The notes below the pieces were generated by a model. The model was not told the DNA's origin, did no database searches, and was given only the letters and a program-made list of their open reading frames with translations. Both the position numbers and the translations under genes were made by a program. From Heterohyrax brucei (taxonomy: Eukaryota; Chordata; Mammalia; Hyracoidea; Procaviidae): a stretch of 64,000 nt of DNA. The stretch covers positions 9,151,501-9,215,500 of the forward strand of contig CM053154.1 of NCBI GenBank assembly GCA_028571685.1, written 5' to 3'. Shown one piece after another: positions 42,286 to 53,318 of this stretch. The first letter of the stretch is position 1; every line of letters begins with the position of its first letter.

Positions 42286-42719
42286 AAAACCTCCGAGTTC
42301 CTTACGCAGACCTGTCCACGTGTAGCACTGCCTGAGCCACAGCCAAAGGCACCCCACCCTCCCATCATGCTCTATTCACATCACCACTGGAGTGTGCTGC
42401 AGTGTCCGCCTGGGACACGCATTATCTATGTCCTCGTCTGCTCCGCACCACACAGTAAGTCCCTCAGGACAAGACCTTGTCCTCGTCAGAGCCATGCCCA
42501 CCACCCTGGCGGGCACAGACCCACAGACCTGGCATTCACTCAGTTGTTCACTGGATCTCCCATCCCACACCGAGATTTCCAGCCTGCATTTGCAATTTTG
42601 GAGTCTCTGTTTACAGCAGAGCTTGATTGGGCATTCTCCAGCGGTCTTCTACATAGAAATGATTTTGAAACACTAACCATAATGCCATCTCATAGCAGGA
42701 AAGCAAGCAGAACAGCTCA
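42286..42719. other. Unassigned non-coding DNA
   Basis: Long overlapping plus- and minus-strand frames (up to 179 codons from 42193) start in the L1 end and show no domain. No gene is supported. Confidence 0.4.
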
Positions 42720-43060
42720 GAGCATTGTGTGACCGAGAGCCAACTGAGAGCCGAAGAGCTTTCTGTGCAATCCCCTGATTTGGGATTCACCGGCTGACCT
42801 GCATTCTGATGGTGCTCTTCTGATAAGCTGCAAAATCTCAAACTCCTTATTAAATGTCAGATAAATCGGCTCGCCTGGGGCAAAGCCAATGCCTGGGCTG
42901 CACACCCCGCACCACCCAGTGCCCATAATTGATGGGGTCTGAATAAGCAGAACCAATCCAGGCTGATCGCGTAGGAAATGGCCACAGCCAGCAAAGTTCA
43001 CCCAAGAAATATGTGAACTTTAAAGTACTTGAACACAAATCAAGACAGTGAGTTTTTATA
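42720..43060. promoter_or_regulatory. Candidate conserved non-coding element
   Basis: Repeat-free block with TTTGGGATTCACCGGCTGAC, CTTCTGATAAGCTGCAAAAT (GATA-like), GATAAATCGGCTCGCCTGGG and GCCCATAATTGATGGGG. CpGs are scattered in otherwise ordinary composition. Inference from texture only. Confidence 0.3.
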
Positions 43061-43707
43061 AAAATCTTTACTAGCTCGAGCCGCTGAGGCTCGGAATGAC
43101 CTTTATCCCTGTGTTGAGTAGCTGGTGGTGGCGGAAATATGCAGCCGATGCCTCAAGCCCAAAGCCACAGGAAGGGCCCGGCAGCCTGGAGAGAAGCTGC
43201 CCAAGTCCCCCAGTTTCCAGCCCACTATGGGGTCTGTGTCCATGCAGACAAGGGAGGCAGTGACTTGGAGATGTTAACTCGGCTCCCTCGTTCCACCTGA
43301 GCAGTCTTTTTTTTCCCCAGGATGTTGGCTGGGGCCTCACGTGTCCCCTTGCCCTTTGGATAATGAGAGCTCTGGGCTACAGACCCAGCTTCTTGTCTGT
43401 GCTCGGACACAAACAGGGACCTTTTGATGAACAGAATCCAGTGACCATGCATCCCCTGCAAACCTCAACAACAGTCGGCGAGCACCTCCTTCCGCAAAGC
43501 CCTTTGTATGCGTTCAGCTCTCCCCCGACCCTGCCTGCCAGGAAGCACCGCTGTGTCTCTTCACATAGGAGGAAAAGGCAGGCTCAGGAGGCTGGGTTTC
43601 TGGCCCTGTCTGCCGGGCTCCAACGCCCGGCTCTGTCCACTATGCCAAGCTGTGTCGCTTCATCACGGAGCAGCTGGGCCCTCTTTGCAGCTTTATTCTA
43701 AATTCCT
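43061..43707. other. Unassigned non-coding DNA
   Basis: Nothing recognised. Frames of up to 112 codons have no known domain. Confidence 0.35.
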
Positions 43708-43740
43708 AAGTCAAGGCAGGTAACTCTCCAGAATTTTCTA
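43708..43740 (+). repeat. 33-bp local duplicate, copy 1
   Basis: 30 of 33 positions match 45366-45398 (core CTCCAGAATTTTCTA and AAGTCAAGGCAG). Flanks on both sides are unrelated. Confidence 0.8.
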
Positions 43741-43808
43741 TTCCTCCCCCCTTCACAGATCTCCAGTTCTTCAGTGAGAGCACCAGATGAAACCCCCTCC
43801 TAGGGTGA

Positions 43809-44013
43809 GAAACCAGTTGCCATCAAGTCGATTCCAACTCATGGCAACTGTACATGTATTAGAGTAGAATTGTCCTCTACAGGGTTTTTGGTGGCTGATA
43901 TTTTTCAGAAATGGATCACCAAACTTTTTTTCTGAATTGCCTCTGTGTGAACTCAAGCCTCCAACCTTTCAGCTAGCAGCTGACTACGTTAACCGTTTGT
44001 ACCACCCAAGACT
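43809..44013 (-). mobile_element. AfroSINE, long variant, minus strand
   Basis: Tail CAGTTGCCATCAAGTCGATT, TACAGGGTTTTTGGTGGCTG, insert GATCACCAAACTTTTTTTCT, B-box region TGAACTCAAGCCTCCAACC and head TTAACCGTTTGTACCACCCA. Confidence 0.92.
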
Positions 44014-44078
44014 TCATCTCTTGGCAGAGGTATCACCACCAACAATATGTATTATCCACCTACCAAAAATCTCAAATC

Positions 44079-44195
44079 CACCACCATTCAGTCAATTCGG
44101 ACTCACAGTGACCCTATAGAACAGAGTAGGACTGTCCCGTAGAGTTTCCAAGGAGTGCCTGGCATATTCAAACCACTGACCTTTTAGTTGGTATA
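44079..44195 (-). mobile_element. AfroSINE, 5'-truncated, minus strand
   Basis: Tail CAGTCAATTCGGACTCACAG and body GTAGAGTTTCCAAGGAGTGC up to CCACTGACCTTTTAGTTGG. The tRNA-like head is absent. Confidence 0.88.
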
Positions 44196-44577
44196 AAACA
44201 TTTGTTCTGTAACAATGTGTGTGTTGTGTGTTTTGATTGATTTATTACTTCAGGCTCTCTTAGGCCCTTTTAGGTACGGGCAAGGGGTAGATACCACAAA
44301 TAATGTATGATATATAGGAGGTAGGAGGTGGGAGAAGCCAAGATTCACTTTATCTTTAAGTACTGGATGATGAGGTTCCTATGAGAAAATAAGCTAAGAG
44401 GACAGTTTACTTCCACATGTGTGGTGGAGAGACAATCAGTGAGGTCTTCATGGGGGTGGTGGCTCATGTGACAGCCCCTGCAGAATGGTTGGTGTTAGGA
44501 CTTGCTGATGTAGTAGAATAAGAGCCTTTGTTATCCAGCACTCCCTGTTTTATATGCTGTGCATGGATTAGCTTTTT
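44196..44577. other. Unassigned non-coding DNA
   Basis: Nothing recognised. Confidence 0.35.
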
Positions 44578-44735
44578 GTTCCTAAACTAGAGCCCTGTAG
44601 GTTTTATCACTACTTACATTTTACAGATGAGAAAACTGAGGCACAGAAAGTTACAGTAAACCACAAAAAGACACACAGTGGTAGAAACGGGAGTCTAGTC
44701 CAGGTAGTCTGGCTCCCATGCTCAGGACTCTGTTG
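44578..44735 (+). mobile_element. MIR SINE, plus strand
   Basis: ACATTTTACAGATGAGAAAA, CTGAGGCACAGAAAGTTACA, ACACACAGTGGTAGAAACGG and GTCTGGCTCCCATGCTCAGG: a clear MIR. Confidence 0.88.
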
Positions 44736-45000
44736 TGCTGCCTCTGAGTGAGGAGAGCAGGTTCCCAGAAGAGGTATCACCTGGAGCAAAGACCTGGTGA
44801 CCCAGAAAGGCTGAGGCATGTGAGACAGGGACAAATACTACGTGAAAGTCCAGAAAGATTGGAAAGATATAGTATACATTGGGTTAAAGACCGTTCATCC
44901 ATCCACGTGTTCAGCTAGTACCCACTGAGCATGGATTGAGTATCACAGACTCCACGAGGTAGTGGACACAGAAGCTAACCTATCTTTTCTTTCTTTCTTT

Positions 45001-45345
45001 TCTTTTTAATTGTACTTTCAATGAAGGTTTACATAACACACTAGCTTCTCCTTAATTAGTGCACATACTGTTTTGTGACATTGGCTGCAAACTGCACGTC
45101 AGTGCTCTCCTTTCTCAACCTTGCGTTCCCCATGACCAGCTGTCCTGTTCCCTCTTGCCTTCCAGTCCTTGCTCCAGGGACTGTCTCTTAAGTCTCATTT
45201 TGTTTTATGGGCCTGTCTAATCTTTAGCTGAAGGGTGAACCTCGGGAGTGACCTCAGTACTGAGCTAAAGCAGTATCTAGGGACCATATTCTCAGTTTCC
45301 CAGGTGCCATCAGACCACTAAGTCTACTAATAATCTTCTGACGAA
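45001..45345 (-). mobile_element. L1 3' UTR, minus strand
   Basis: Reverse of the L1 3' UTR: TTAATTGTACTTTCAATGAA, GGTTTACATAACACACTAGC, TCTTGCCTTCCAGTCCTTGC, ATGGGCCTGTCTAATCTTTA and GCTGAAGGGTGAACCTCGGG. A (TTTC)n-type stretch precedes it. 5'-truncated within the UTR. Confidence 0.82.
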
Positions 45346-45365
45346 CATCAGACTCAACAGAAGAA

Positions 45366-45398
45366 CAAGTCAAGGCAGATGACCCTCCAGAATTTTCT
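45366..45398 (+). repeat. 33-bp local duplicate, copy 2
   Basis: Partner of 43708-43740, 1.66 kb downstream in the same orientation, just beyond the L1 fragment. Confidence 0.8.
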
Positions 45399-46149
45399 AA
45401 ACATTTCATAATTATCTCTTACTGGGGGCCACCAAAAGCCACTGGATACTGATGCTGAAAACATGTCTTAAAGTATGGATTCTGGAGCTATTCAAAGCGG
45501 AAGCAATCTGAGTGGGCCTGATACAGAAATCACAGGAAATCCAGTGAAATCTGCATTTCAGGGTTTTATTTTTCAAGTAATTTCTTAATAGACACATACC
45601 CCCAAAATCTTTTGTTTGTTTATCTGAAATTAAATTTTAACGGCAGTGGGTTTGGTTTGATTGGGGTCCTATATTTTTATGTGCCACATCTGACAGCCTC
45701 AGCCCCAAGTCATCATTTAAGTGAGCTGCCTCATTTTACAAATGGGGACAAGACAGGGGACAGGACCAAGGTCACCCACAGAGTGAGTTACCTGCTCAGT
45801 CAAGCTGCCAGAAGCCAGGTTGTCAAGGGCTCACTCCAGGCCTCTTCCATTCTTTATTGTCCACAGCTAGGGGGCCAGGATTCAGGGACCAGTTCCGGAA
45901 TAACTGACGCAACCCACTTAGCCACCTCGGGGTCCAGAGACCTTCCGGTTCCAACAGCTCCTTTTTTTTTTAGCCCCCACAGTGTGGGTTAAGGCACAGA
46001 TCTTACTCAGGATGGGAAAAGTGGGAATTCTGCTGTGAAGTCCCCCAGATGCAAAGGTTACTCAGGCCTGGAACCCAAAGCCAAAGTCACACCAGGAAGC
46101 ACTGAGACCCAGGAGTCTTCCGCCCCACCTCTCAGGTTGTAATGGCATC
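45399..46149. other. Unassigned, with a short MIR fragment at 45715-45790
   Basis: The MIR core is visible as CATTTTACAAATGGGGACAA followed by CCAAGGTCACCCACAGAGTG. The rest is not recognised. Confidence 0.45.
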
Positions 46150-46660
46150 CAGGTGCTCACGGTCACAGTGGCAGTCTTTGGTGACCTGCCGCAGGGAAAA
46201 TTAAAATGCAGTATCGGCGGCAGCTTAGGGGAAATCAAATTTTCCCTTCAAGCTGCATCTCAGGAGACTGTGGTCAACTTCAAGGTGCCTTTATCTAAAG
46301 ACATTCCATTCGGAAAGGAGCAGGAAGAAACCATGGCCTCCCGAGGTAACTCGATCCGACTCTGTGGCTTTCACAGGAGTATCAGTTACCGTAAGCATCG
46401 TGGGGCAGCAAGAAGATTAAGACTCGGATTATCTGCCACTTACCATGTGTCATCAAGGGGAGAGCAGTTTCAGCTACAAGCCCTGTTTAATCGAGGACCT
46501 CGTAGGCTTTTCTCACAAGGAGGGCCGGCAGCTTTTCCAAGCATGTTTTAAACTGTCCATCACAAAAGGGCTGGGGCCTCACCCATGCAGAGCGGCGGTA
46601 ATGCCAACAGTGGCCGCGGGAAGAATTTCTGAGCAGTGGCCCTTGTGAGATGATGTGAAG
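46150..46660. promoter_or_regulatory. Candidate conserved non-coding element
   Basis: Repeat-free 500 bp with evenly spread CpGs, TCCCTTCAAGCTGCATCTCA, CTTTATCTAAAGACATTCC and AGACTCGGATTATCTGCCAC. A spaced inverted repeat GGGAAAATT (46194-46202) / AATTTTCCC (46238-46246) lies at its left edge. A 132-codon frame runs through it but lacks a recognisable domain. Confidence 0.3.
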
Positions 46661-46961
46661 TTGCATTACAGAGGTACCGGGTGACACTAGGGAAGCCTGG
46701 GGCCCGCTTAAGTGCACCCTGGAAGCCAGCATCTCTGGGAATGGTCAGCTTTCTGTGTCGCTCCTCAAACAGCTGTGTGCTCAGGCCAAGACACGGTGGC
46801 TGTCCTGACAGGCATACTCTGGCTTTGACATCATCTCTGCTGCAAAGGAAGCAGTACCAGCCTCCTCTGAACCAGGGCAGCCAGACGGAGAGCAGAACTG
46901 CCTTCCTCTCCCGTAAGAACCTTCAGCAAGAGCCAAGGACCAGCTGTGGTCTCTATCCATT

Positions 46962-47168
46962 TTACAGTCCACATCGGATCAGCAAACAGCACGTGGGTCA
47001 AATCTGGACCACTGGCTATTTTTGTAAATCAAGTTTTACTGGAATATAGTCACACTCATTCCTTTCCACACTGTCAATGCCTGCTTTTGCAGTACAATGG
47101 TAAAGCTGAGTAGATAACTCCAGAAACCAAAGCCTACACACCTGAAAAGATTTATTGTCGGCCCTTCT
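46962..47168 (+). mobile_element. hAT-type DNA transposon fragment, split by a SINE
   Basis: Second copy of the 36.6 kb repeat: GATCAGCAAACAGCACGTGG, TTTTGTAAATCAAGTTTTAC and AAAGATTTATTGTCGGCCCT. Its last bases resume after the SINE at 47336-47365 (CTGCCCTTTACAGAAAACC). Confidence 0.6.
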
Positions 47169-47335
47169 GACACTCTGGTGGTGTAGTGGCTAAGTGCTAC
47201 ATCTGCTAACCAAAAGGTCAGTAGTTTGAATCTGCCAGGGGCTCCCTGGAAACCCTATGGGGCAGTTCTACTTTGTCTTATAGGGCTGCTGTGAATCAGA
47301 ATCAACTCAGTGGCACTGAGTTTGGTTTTCGGTTT
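47169..47335 (+). mobile_element. AfroSINE, full length, plus strand, inside the hAT fragment
   Basis: Head CACTCTGGTGGTGTAGTGG, AAAAGGTCAGTAGTTTGAAT, body GGGGCAGTTCTACTTTGTCT and tail GAATCAGAATCAACTCAGTG. GCCCTT occurs at both junctions, a short target-site duplication. Confidence 0.92.
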
Positions 47336-47365
47336 ATCTGCCCTTTACAGAAAACCATGACCAAC

Positions 47366-48504
47366 CTCTTTCTTAAAAGAGATCCCATGCATGTCCCTGC
47401 TGAGCTGCAGACTTACCCTAGGGAGACGGAGGGGGGCCTGGAGTGGCCCGACATGTACTACCTTCCAAGATAGAGGAGTGATGATTGAAGAGGAAACTCT
47501 AGAGAGGCCCAATATCTAAGAACTCCAGAAGGTCCTCTCCACAAGGAATTTCAGGTTGGCCAAATGGGACAGAACAGCCACTTTAGATGGAGTCTCTCAC
47601 AGTAGAACATCCCTGAAGCTCAGAAATCTCAGGCGCCTTCCCACTGCCAAGGAGATTTAGGGGAGGCCACTGTCTGACCGTGCTGTTGAAGCTGCCCATA
47701 GTATTGCCAGCAAGATCCATCTATCCTTGCCTAAAGCGATTTCATATATTGTCTATTTGATGCCTATGTCATGTCACTGGGCTGGAAGTACAATTCCCAG
47801 GTAGCCAGGCCAACGTCTCTCTCCACCTTTGGCCCTGCAACTAAATGGAAACACGAGATCTTCCACGGAACACAAACTCTCCTCCAGTCACACCCTCCAT
47901 GGATGTGTCCTTCCTGCATCTCTACCTGCCCACCCCTTCCCATTCTGCAAGACTTTCTTAGGTGTATCTATGACATTCCTCCTCATGTCTATAGACACAT
48001 GGATCCTGTCCCTCTCTGGCCTCCAAATCAATTCTTCCAAATCTCTCAAAGGGACTAATCGAATTCGATCCCATCTTGATGTTGTCTGTCACCCACGGAG
48101 CCTGTGGACTTCACAGAGTCGTGGTTTCCATGCTTCCTCAATGAGGCACAGGTGCAGAGCTGGGGGTGGTAAAGATGATGGCAGTGCATTATGGGAACTC
48201 CATTCTCATAACCCTAGCCTGCCCTTCAAATCCACAGCCCACAAAGCTGGTGATCCTCAGACAGTGAGGCGAGGGCAGTGCCTAGAACGAAGGTGTCACC
48301 TTCAGTGGCCACAGTCAGGAGACACCCCATAAAGATGACGACTTCATGGAAGTGAAGCTCTTCCCCTGCCTCAGCAGGGCCCAGCTGCCTCAGACCAGAG
48401 TGCGGCCTCCCATCCGTAGATGTGAGGAGAGGAGTACATGCCCCTCTGGCACTGCCTGATTCATCCCTCCATCACGTCAAGGGAAAAGCGGAGCGGTGAG
48501 CCAT
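47366..48504. other. Unassigned non-coding DNA (1.1 kb)
   Basis: No repeat or exon recognised. The 167-codon frame from 47829 overlaps another in a different register and has no known domain. Confidence 0.4.
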
Positions 48505-48620
48505 GTTGCTAACAAAGTATTTATTGAGCACCTGGTATGTGTCAGGCTCTAGGGGAAGTAGAGAGCAATACAGTCAAGGCTGCTGCCCTGTCAGAGCTGA
48601 TCTCCAGCCTCTGACCCAGC
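48505..48620 (+). mobile_element. L2-like LINE 3' fragment
   Basis: AAAGTATTTATTGAGCACCT, GGTATGTGTCAGGCTCTAGG and GGCTGCTGCCCTGTCAGAGC are a familiar ancient mammalian motif of L2/MIR type. Confidence 0.6.
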
Positions 48621-51039
48621 CCCAGGCCACCTGTGACTCCTGAGATTCAGGAAATCATAAGGGGCAACAAAGACTTTGTTCTCACCATATCCCCGAGATA
48701 CGCTCCCCAGCAGTTGCCAAGGGCTATCTCATGAAAGGGTGGGAAGGAGGCAAAGATGTCTTTGTTCCTTGTCAGAACAGTCCCTCCCCTGCCCACCTTG
48801 GTAGCCATCCTGCCTCCTAGGCCAGAGGACTTTTCAGAGCACCACCCTGAATCTGAAAGCGGAGAGCTCTTTGGGCAATGAGTCCTTACCATGCTCTTAC
48901 AGTCCCTAACAGAAGAGCAAGCACCTGGAGCCTCGAGCCTCCCCTCCTATCTGGGTTCTAGGCTGGAAGGCTGGAGGGCAGGCACAGGTGACAGGACAGT
49001 GACAATCCCTAGGCTCTCTCAGCGATTAGGGGATGACCAAGAGGCAGCCTAGTGACCACAGAGTTCAGATAACTCAGGTGTCAGGCTGGTGCCCAAAGAG
49101 ACTCTGCTCAGCTGTCAGAAGAGGCTAACCTGGGTCCCTAGGGATGGTGCTGGGGTTTGAACCTCCGCCCCTGACTCCTAGGCAGGCCCCTTTGTGGAAG
49201 GTGACTTCCCTAAGCACTGAGACTCAAGAGCAGCCAGCCCAGGCTCCCCCATGGGCTTATGGCTGGGAAGGAGGTCGCAGCCTAAGAGTGGCTGAAAACG
49301 TCCCAAAGTATCAACACCACTAATTGCCCACAAGCCCTCATTAGGCTGGAGCAGGCAGTACTGGCACAGCACCCCAGGGCCCAGCACAGAGGGAAAGCTT
49401 GCCAGATGCTGGCCAATGAGCTTGGGACTTAGCTTCCTGTCGCTGCCCCCAGGGGTCTCCTCTTACTCTAAGACCAGACCCTCTTCTTTCTTCTCAGTGA
49501 CACAAATAGCAAAGGCTGCCCAGCGCTCACTCACAGAAGATGCTTTCCTTCACCTTTCAGGGAAAATCCTTTAAAAATAACCCTCTGTCTCTTCATGCGG
49601 CATAAATTAGGGTTAAGCCCCAGAATTGGCTTTCTTAGTCATTAACTGATCAGAGACAGAGCAGGTGAGACTGCCTGCCATCCACGTCACCTCTCCTGGT
49701 CAAACCTCCCATCAGTGGTAGACCACGACATCATAAGGTCAGTGGCCCACACCACTGGCGCCGCTGGTGCCTGGGAGTGGAACCTCAGGGCTGCCTTGAG
49801 CAGAAGAAGCGTCTGGGGACCAGGCCCTCCCAGCAGCCGCTCTGAGGCATGCCCCTGAGGTGGTCCATCCTTACTCTCTCAACCCTGAGATTCCTACACA
49901 GCCCCCAGCCTTCACCCCATCCCTGAGGGGGTACCGTGTCTACGCAAATATCACTCATGCCACACATCTTTTTCCCAACTGTGCAACCTGCCCAAGGATT
50001 ATTTTCACAAACATACTATGTCTGTTTTCTTATATGTTGCTGACTTCAATTTCTATTTCAGGTCACACGGAAACTTCACTTAAGGTAGGTATTATCAAAT
50101 TAATAGAAACAAACACATGGTTTTGTTTGTTTCTTTCTGACTACAGAGGATTATGAAACTTGATCCACGACTTCTTGGTCATGACTTACACCTTTACTAT
50201 GCAATCATGGTCAACAGTAACATTTTTTGACTACTGGCAGGAGATTAAAGACAATGAACAGAATGACATGATTTACCTGTAATATGCGAGGACGGGTGAG
50301 GGAGGCTGAAATTTATTTCGGGAAATGTTTCAAGACATGCACTGTATCAGCATGCTGTGCCAGGCCAGGGCCTTTCATTGCTTCCCCACACTGCGTGTGC
50401 GGGCACACTTGCCACACTTGTGACCCTGAGCCTCACAAGTCCTGGCCTTTGACTGGATCCAAACAGGGCTTCGTCTCTCTCTGCCCCCCTTTCCCGTCAC
50501 GAGGGAGACTTGTCTGTTCAGATTCAAACCCCTATCAGGCCAGTGCATAGCTGTGTTCTGATAAATTCCTCAGTGACCTTTCCAAATGCCAGCCCCTGCT
50601 GGCACGTGTCCAGAGACACGGGAAGTGGGCACCTTCCCTGTACCACTCACTGAACAGCTGTCAAGAGTGGGAGAAGGAGCCTCAGCTCCTGGGCCCTGTG
50701 CCCTGGCGCCCTGAAGGACAGGTGGCACTCCACCTCCCTGGCAGGCACACCAAATCGCCACCTCTGATCCACCTTGGTGTGGAGACAGTCCATTGGTGGC
50801 CCTGCAACAAGGCCAGGAGGCTGGCTGTCCGGCTCACTGGGCCTCAGCCCACCAAGCTGATGCCACCCTCCACCTTTGCCCAGACCAGAAGTCTCCCTCC
50901 GGTCCAAACCAGGGCACCAGAACCACAGCTCTCCACAAGGTCAGGACAGTGGTGAGCAACTGGTATCCACCAAGCACTGTTTTTATCACTCCTTTGGTCC
51001 TGCTGGCCCTCGTACCAATGTCAGCCTTTGAAAGCACTG
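48621..51039. other. SINE-free unassigned DNA (2.4 kb)
   Basis: No AfroSINE or L1. 49540-49660 (ATCCTTTAAAAATAACCCTC, MEF2-like; CATGCGGCATAAATTAGGG) has conserved-element texture. Frames from 50.6-51.0 kb overlap on both strands. No gene is supported. Confidence 0.4.
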
Positions 51040-51480
51040 CGGCCTTCTCCGACCCCCTGGAGAATCTGCTCCTTCTGCCTCGGCCGCTTTCCCTCCTCCT
51101 CCTGCCTCTCTATCAATTTCCCCTTTCTCTACTTCGCACAGGTAATTCTGAGACGATGAGGGAAAGCCCTGGAGTATTCAGTTCCAAACACAGCCCAGCA
51201 GTTCTCAGAAGGCCACAAAGAACCACGGTGAATGTCACATTGAGTCAGCTCCAGCTGCACCTGGCGGCTGGCCCCGTCCCCGCAGTTCACTGGGGGGTCA
51301 CCAAGCGCCCGCAGGTTCTCCGATGGCAAGGAGAGCTACTATGTTTTCAGTTCACAGTGAGATTAAATCTACAACGTTTGACCCATCTAATTTATTTTGT
51401 GGCTGACGGAGCAGGGGCAGCCTGTAGTGAGATCGGGGCGCATTCCTTCCCCTTAAACAAAACATCACGGAATTTGTAGG
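51040..51480. promoter_or_regulatory. Candidate conserved non-coding element
   Basis: Pyrimidine-rich left half, then CACATTGAGTCAGCTCCAGC, AGATTAAATCTACAACGTTT, GACCCATCTAATTTATTTTG and TCCCCTTAAACAAAACATC. Repeat-free with scattered CpGs. The long plus-strand open frame ending at 51479 starts at TTG and is not a credible mammalian CDS. Inference from texture only. Confidence 0.3.
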
Positions 51481-51647
51481 AAGCCTCGAAAGCGTGACGG
51501 CTCATTCCAGGTCTGGACATGAAGACAACCACGTAATGAGCACGGACTCCGCAGGGCGCCAGGAAAACGAGTGTTGCTGAACAGTGAGCTATGCTGTTGG
51601 CAACACCTAGCCATCGTGGTGGGGAGCACCAGCTCAGGGGGACCCCA

Positions 51648-51945
51648 CGCACAACTCACGGCGGCCCTGTGAGCAACCTCGTGCCCTGCCCGGTCCTGTG
51701 CCCTGTTGCAGGTCACACTGCTGTGATTCATGGAGTTTTCATTGGCTGATTTTCTGAAGTAGACCTCCAGGCCTTTCTTCCTGGTCTATCTTAGTCTGGA
51801 AGCTCCACCGAAAGCTGTTTAGCACCCCAGCAATGCGCAAGGATGGGGATTAGGTGGGGGCTGTGCCTGAGCTGTGCTGGCCCAAATTCGAACCCAGGTC
51901 TCCCATGTGGAAGGACAGAATTCTTCAGGTGTGCACCTACCAAGG
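51648..51945 (-). mobile_element. Composite SINE with RTE-like tail, minus strand
   Basis: CAACTCACGGCGGCCCTGTG, TTTCATTGGCTGATTTTCTG, CCAGGCCTTTCTTCCTGGTC, TTAGTCTGGAAGCTCCACCG, AAATTCGAACCCAGGTCTCC (tRNA-like B box in reverse). Same body as at 30.3 and 61.45 kb. Confidence 0.75.
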
Positions 51946-52115
51946 TCAGCCACACAGGCCCTAATGGCCCTTGAGCCTGAGCTCGAGGATGCTGGCCCTG
52001 ATGAAGGTCAGGAACTGGCTGAAGTCCACCAGTTTGGGCTGTGCCCTTCGAGGCTGTTCTTCCTCCTGCTTCCCTGGTCCACTGTCCACCTAGTCTGGCC
52101 CCTCCACTGGCCAAA

Positions 52116-52167
52116 GCATGGCAGTTCTCACCCCGCTACTCCTGGCCTAAGATCCTTTCCTTCCAGC
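52116..52167 (+). repeat. 52-bp near-identical duplicate, copy 1 (in unassigned DNA)
   Basis: Identical to 52994-53045 except C/A at position 31 of the segment. It lies in sequence I cannot assign to any repeat. GGCCCCT precedes both copies at slightly different distances (52097-52103 and 52986-52992). Confidence 0.95.
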
Positions 52168-52468
52168 CACAGAAAGTATATTCAGATGTGGCTTCCAGCT
52201 TAAAAGGTTAAATTGCAGGTGCATTCCTCCCTGTTGACATCCGCAGAGGACACCATGCCATCCTGGCTCTCCAGGGGCTCTCTACTGTGGGTCCAGACCA
52301 GCTTTGTCAGCATCAGAACAGCCTTCCCCCTCCCCACAATGAGATCATAGTAGGGACCCTACATTGGTTTTCTAGGATGGCCATTATAAAAATACCAACT
52401 GGGTGGTTTATAAAAACAGGAACTTACTGTGTGACAGTCTGGAGGCTGAAGTGAAAATCAGAGTGTCA

Positions 52469-53318
52469 GTCAATACTGGGGAAGCCAGCATAACTCATCC
52501 AAAGAAAGGTCATGGGCTCTCCAAAGATACATCCAAACTCCCTGAGGGACTGAATTACCAGACCGAGGGTGTGGGGACCACGGTCTCAGGGCACATTCAG
52601 CTCAACTGGCATAATATAGTTTATATAGAAAATGTTCTATATTCTACTTTGGTGAGTAATGTCTGGGGTCTTAAAAGCCCACAAGTGGCCACCTAAGACA
52701 TGCCACTGGTCTCACCCCTTTGGGACCAAGGCAGCAAGACAAAAGCTAAGGACACAAGGGAGCTATTATGTGGTCCACGGAGGCTAACAGACTGCGATTA
52801 GCATGGCCTCGACCAGACTAAGGCCAGTGCAGCCAGATGGTGCCCGGCCACCACCACCGACTAGTCTGACAGGGATCACAGCAGAGGGTCCTGGACAGAG
52901 CTGAAGAAAAATGGAGAACAGAATTTTAACTCAGAAAAAGACCCAACTCACTGGCCTGACAGAGACTGAAAAACTCTGAAAGTACGGCCCCTGGCATGGC
53001 AGTTCTCACCCCGCTACTCCTGGACTAAGATCCTTTCCTTCCAGCTCAGGAATGAGGTCACTCTTGAGGTTCACCCTTCAGCCACAGACTAGACAGGCCC
53101 AAAAAACAAATCGAGACTAAGAGGGTACCCCAGCCAAGACCAAGAACCAGACGTCATGAGGGGGCATGAAAGCGGGTAACAGGAAGCCCAAAGTAGAGAA
53201 GGGGGACTGTTAACACGTTGTGGAATTGTAACCACTGTCATAAAGCCGTATGTGCGCTAACTGTTTAATGAGAAGCTACTATGTTCTGTAAACCTTTATC
53301 TAAAACACAATTAAAAAA
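52469..53318 (+). mobile_element. L1 3' UTR insertion with target-site duplication, plus strand
   Basis: CAGCTCAACTGGCATAATAT, AGAAAATGTTCTATATTCTA, GGGGTCTTAAAAGCCCACAA, CAGGGATCACAGCAGAGGGT and TAACTGTTTAATGAGAAGCT follow the elephant-type L1 3' UTR, ending in poly-A. The target-site duplication is AAAATCAGAGTGTCA (52454-52468) / AAAATCAAAGTATCA (53319-53333). At 52994-53045 a 52-bp foreign piece replaces the expected UTR bases. Confidence 0.85.
52994..53045 (+). repeat. 52-bp near-identical duplicate, copy 2 (inside L1 3' UTR)
   Basis: L1 UTR sequence is recognisable up to TACGGCCCC and again from AGCTCAGGAATGAGGTCACT. The 50-odd bp between match copy 1 at 52116 with a single mismatch and are not part of the L1 3' UTR as I know it. 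Confidence 0.92.

Noticed and set aside
46153-46551. 132-codon frame in the 46.2 kb block
   Set aside because: No recognisable domain. The sequence texture fits regulatory DNA better, and the start context is weak.
50793-51479. 228-codon open frame, the longest outside repeats
   Set aside because: It begins at TTG, overlaps minus-strand frames, has low-complexity leucine/proline stretches and no recognised domain.
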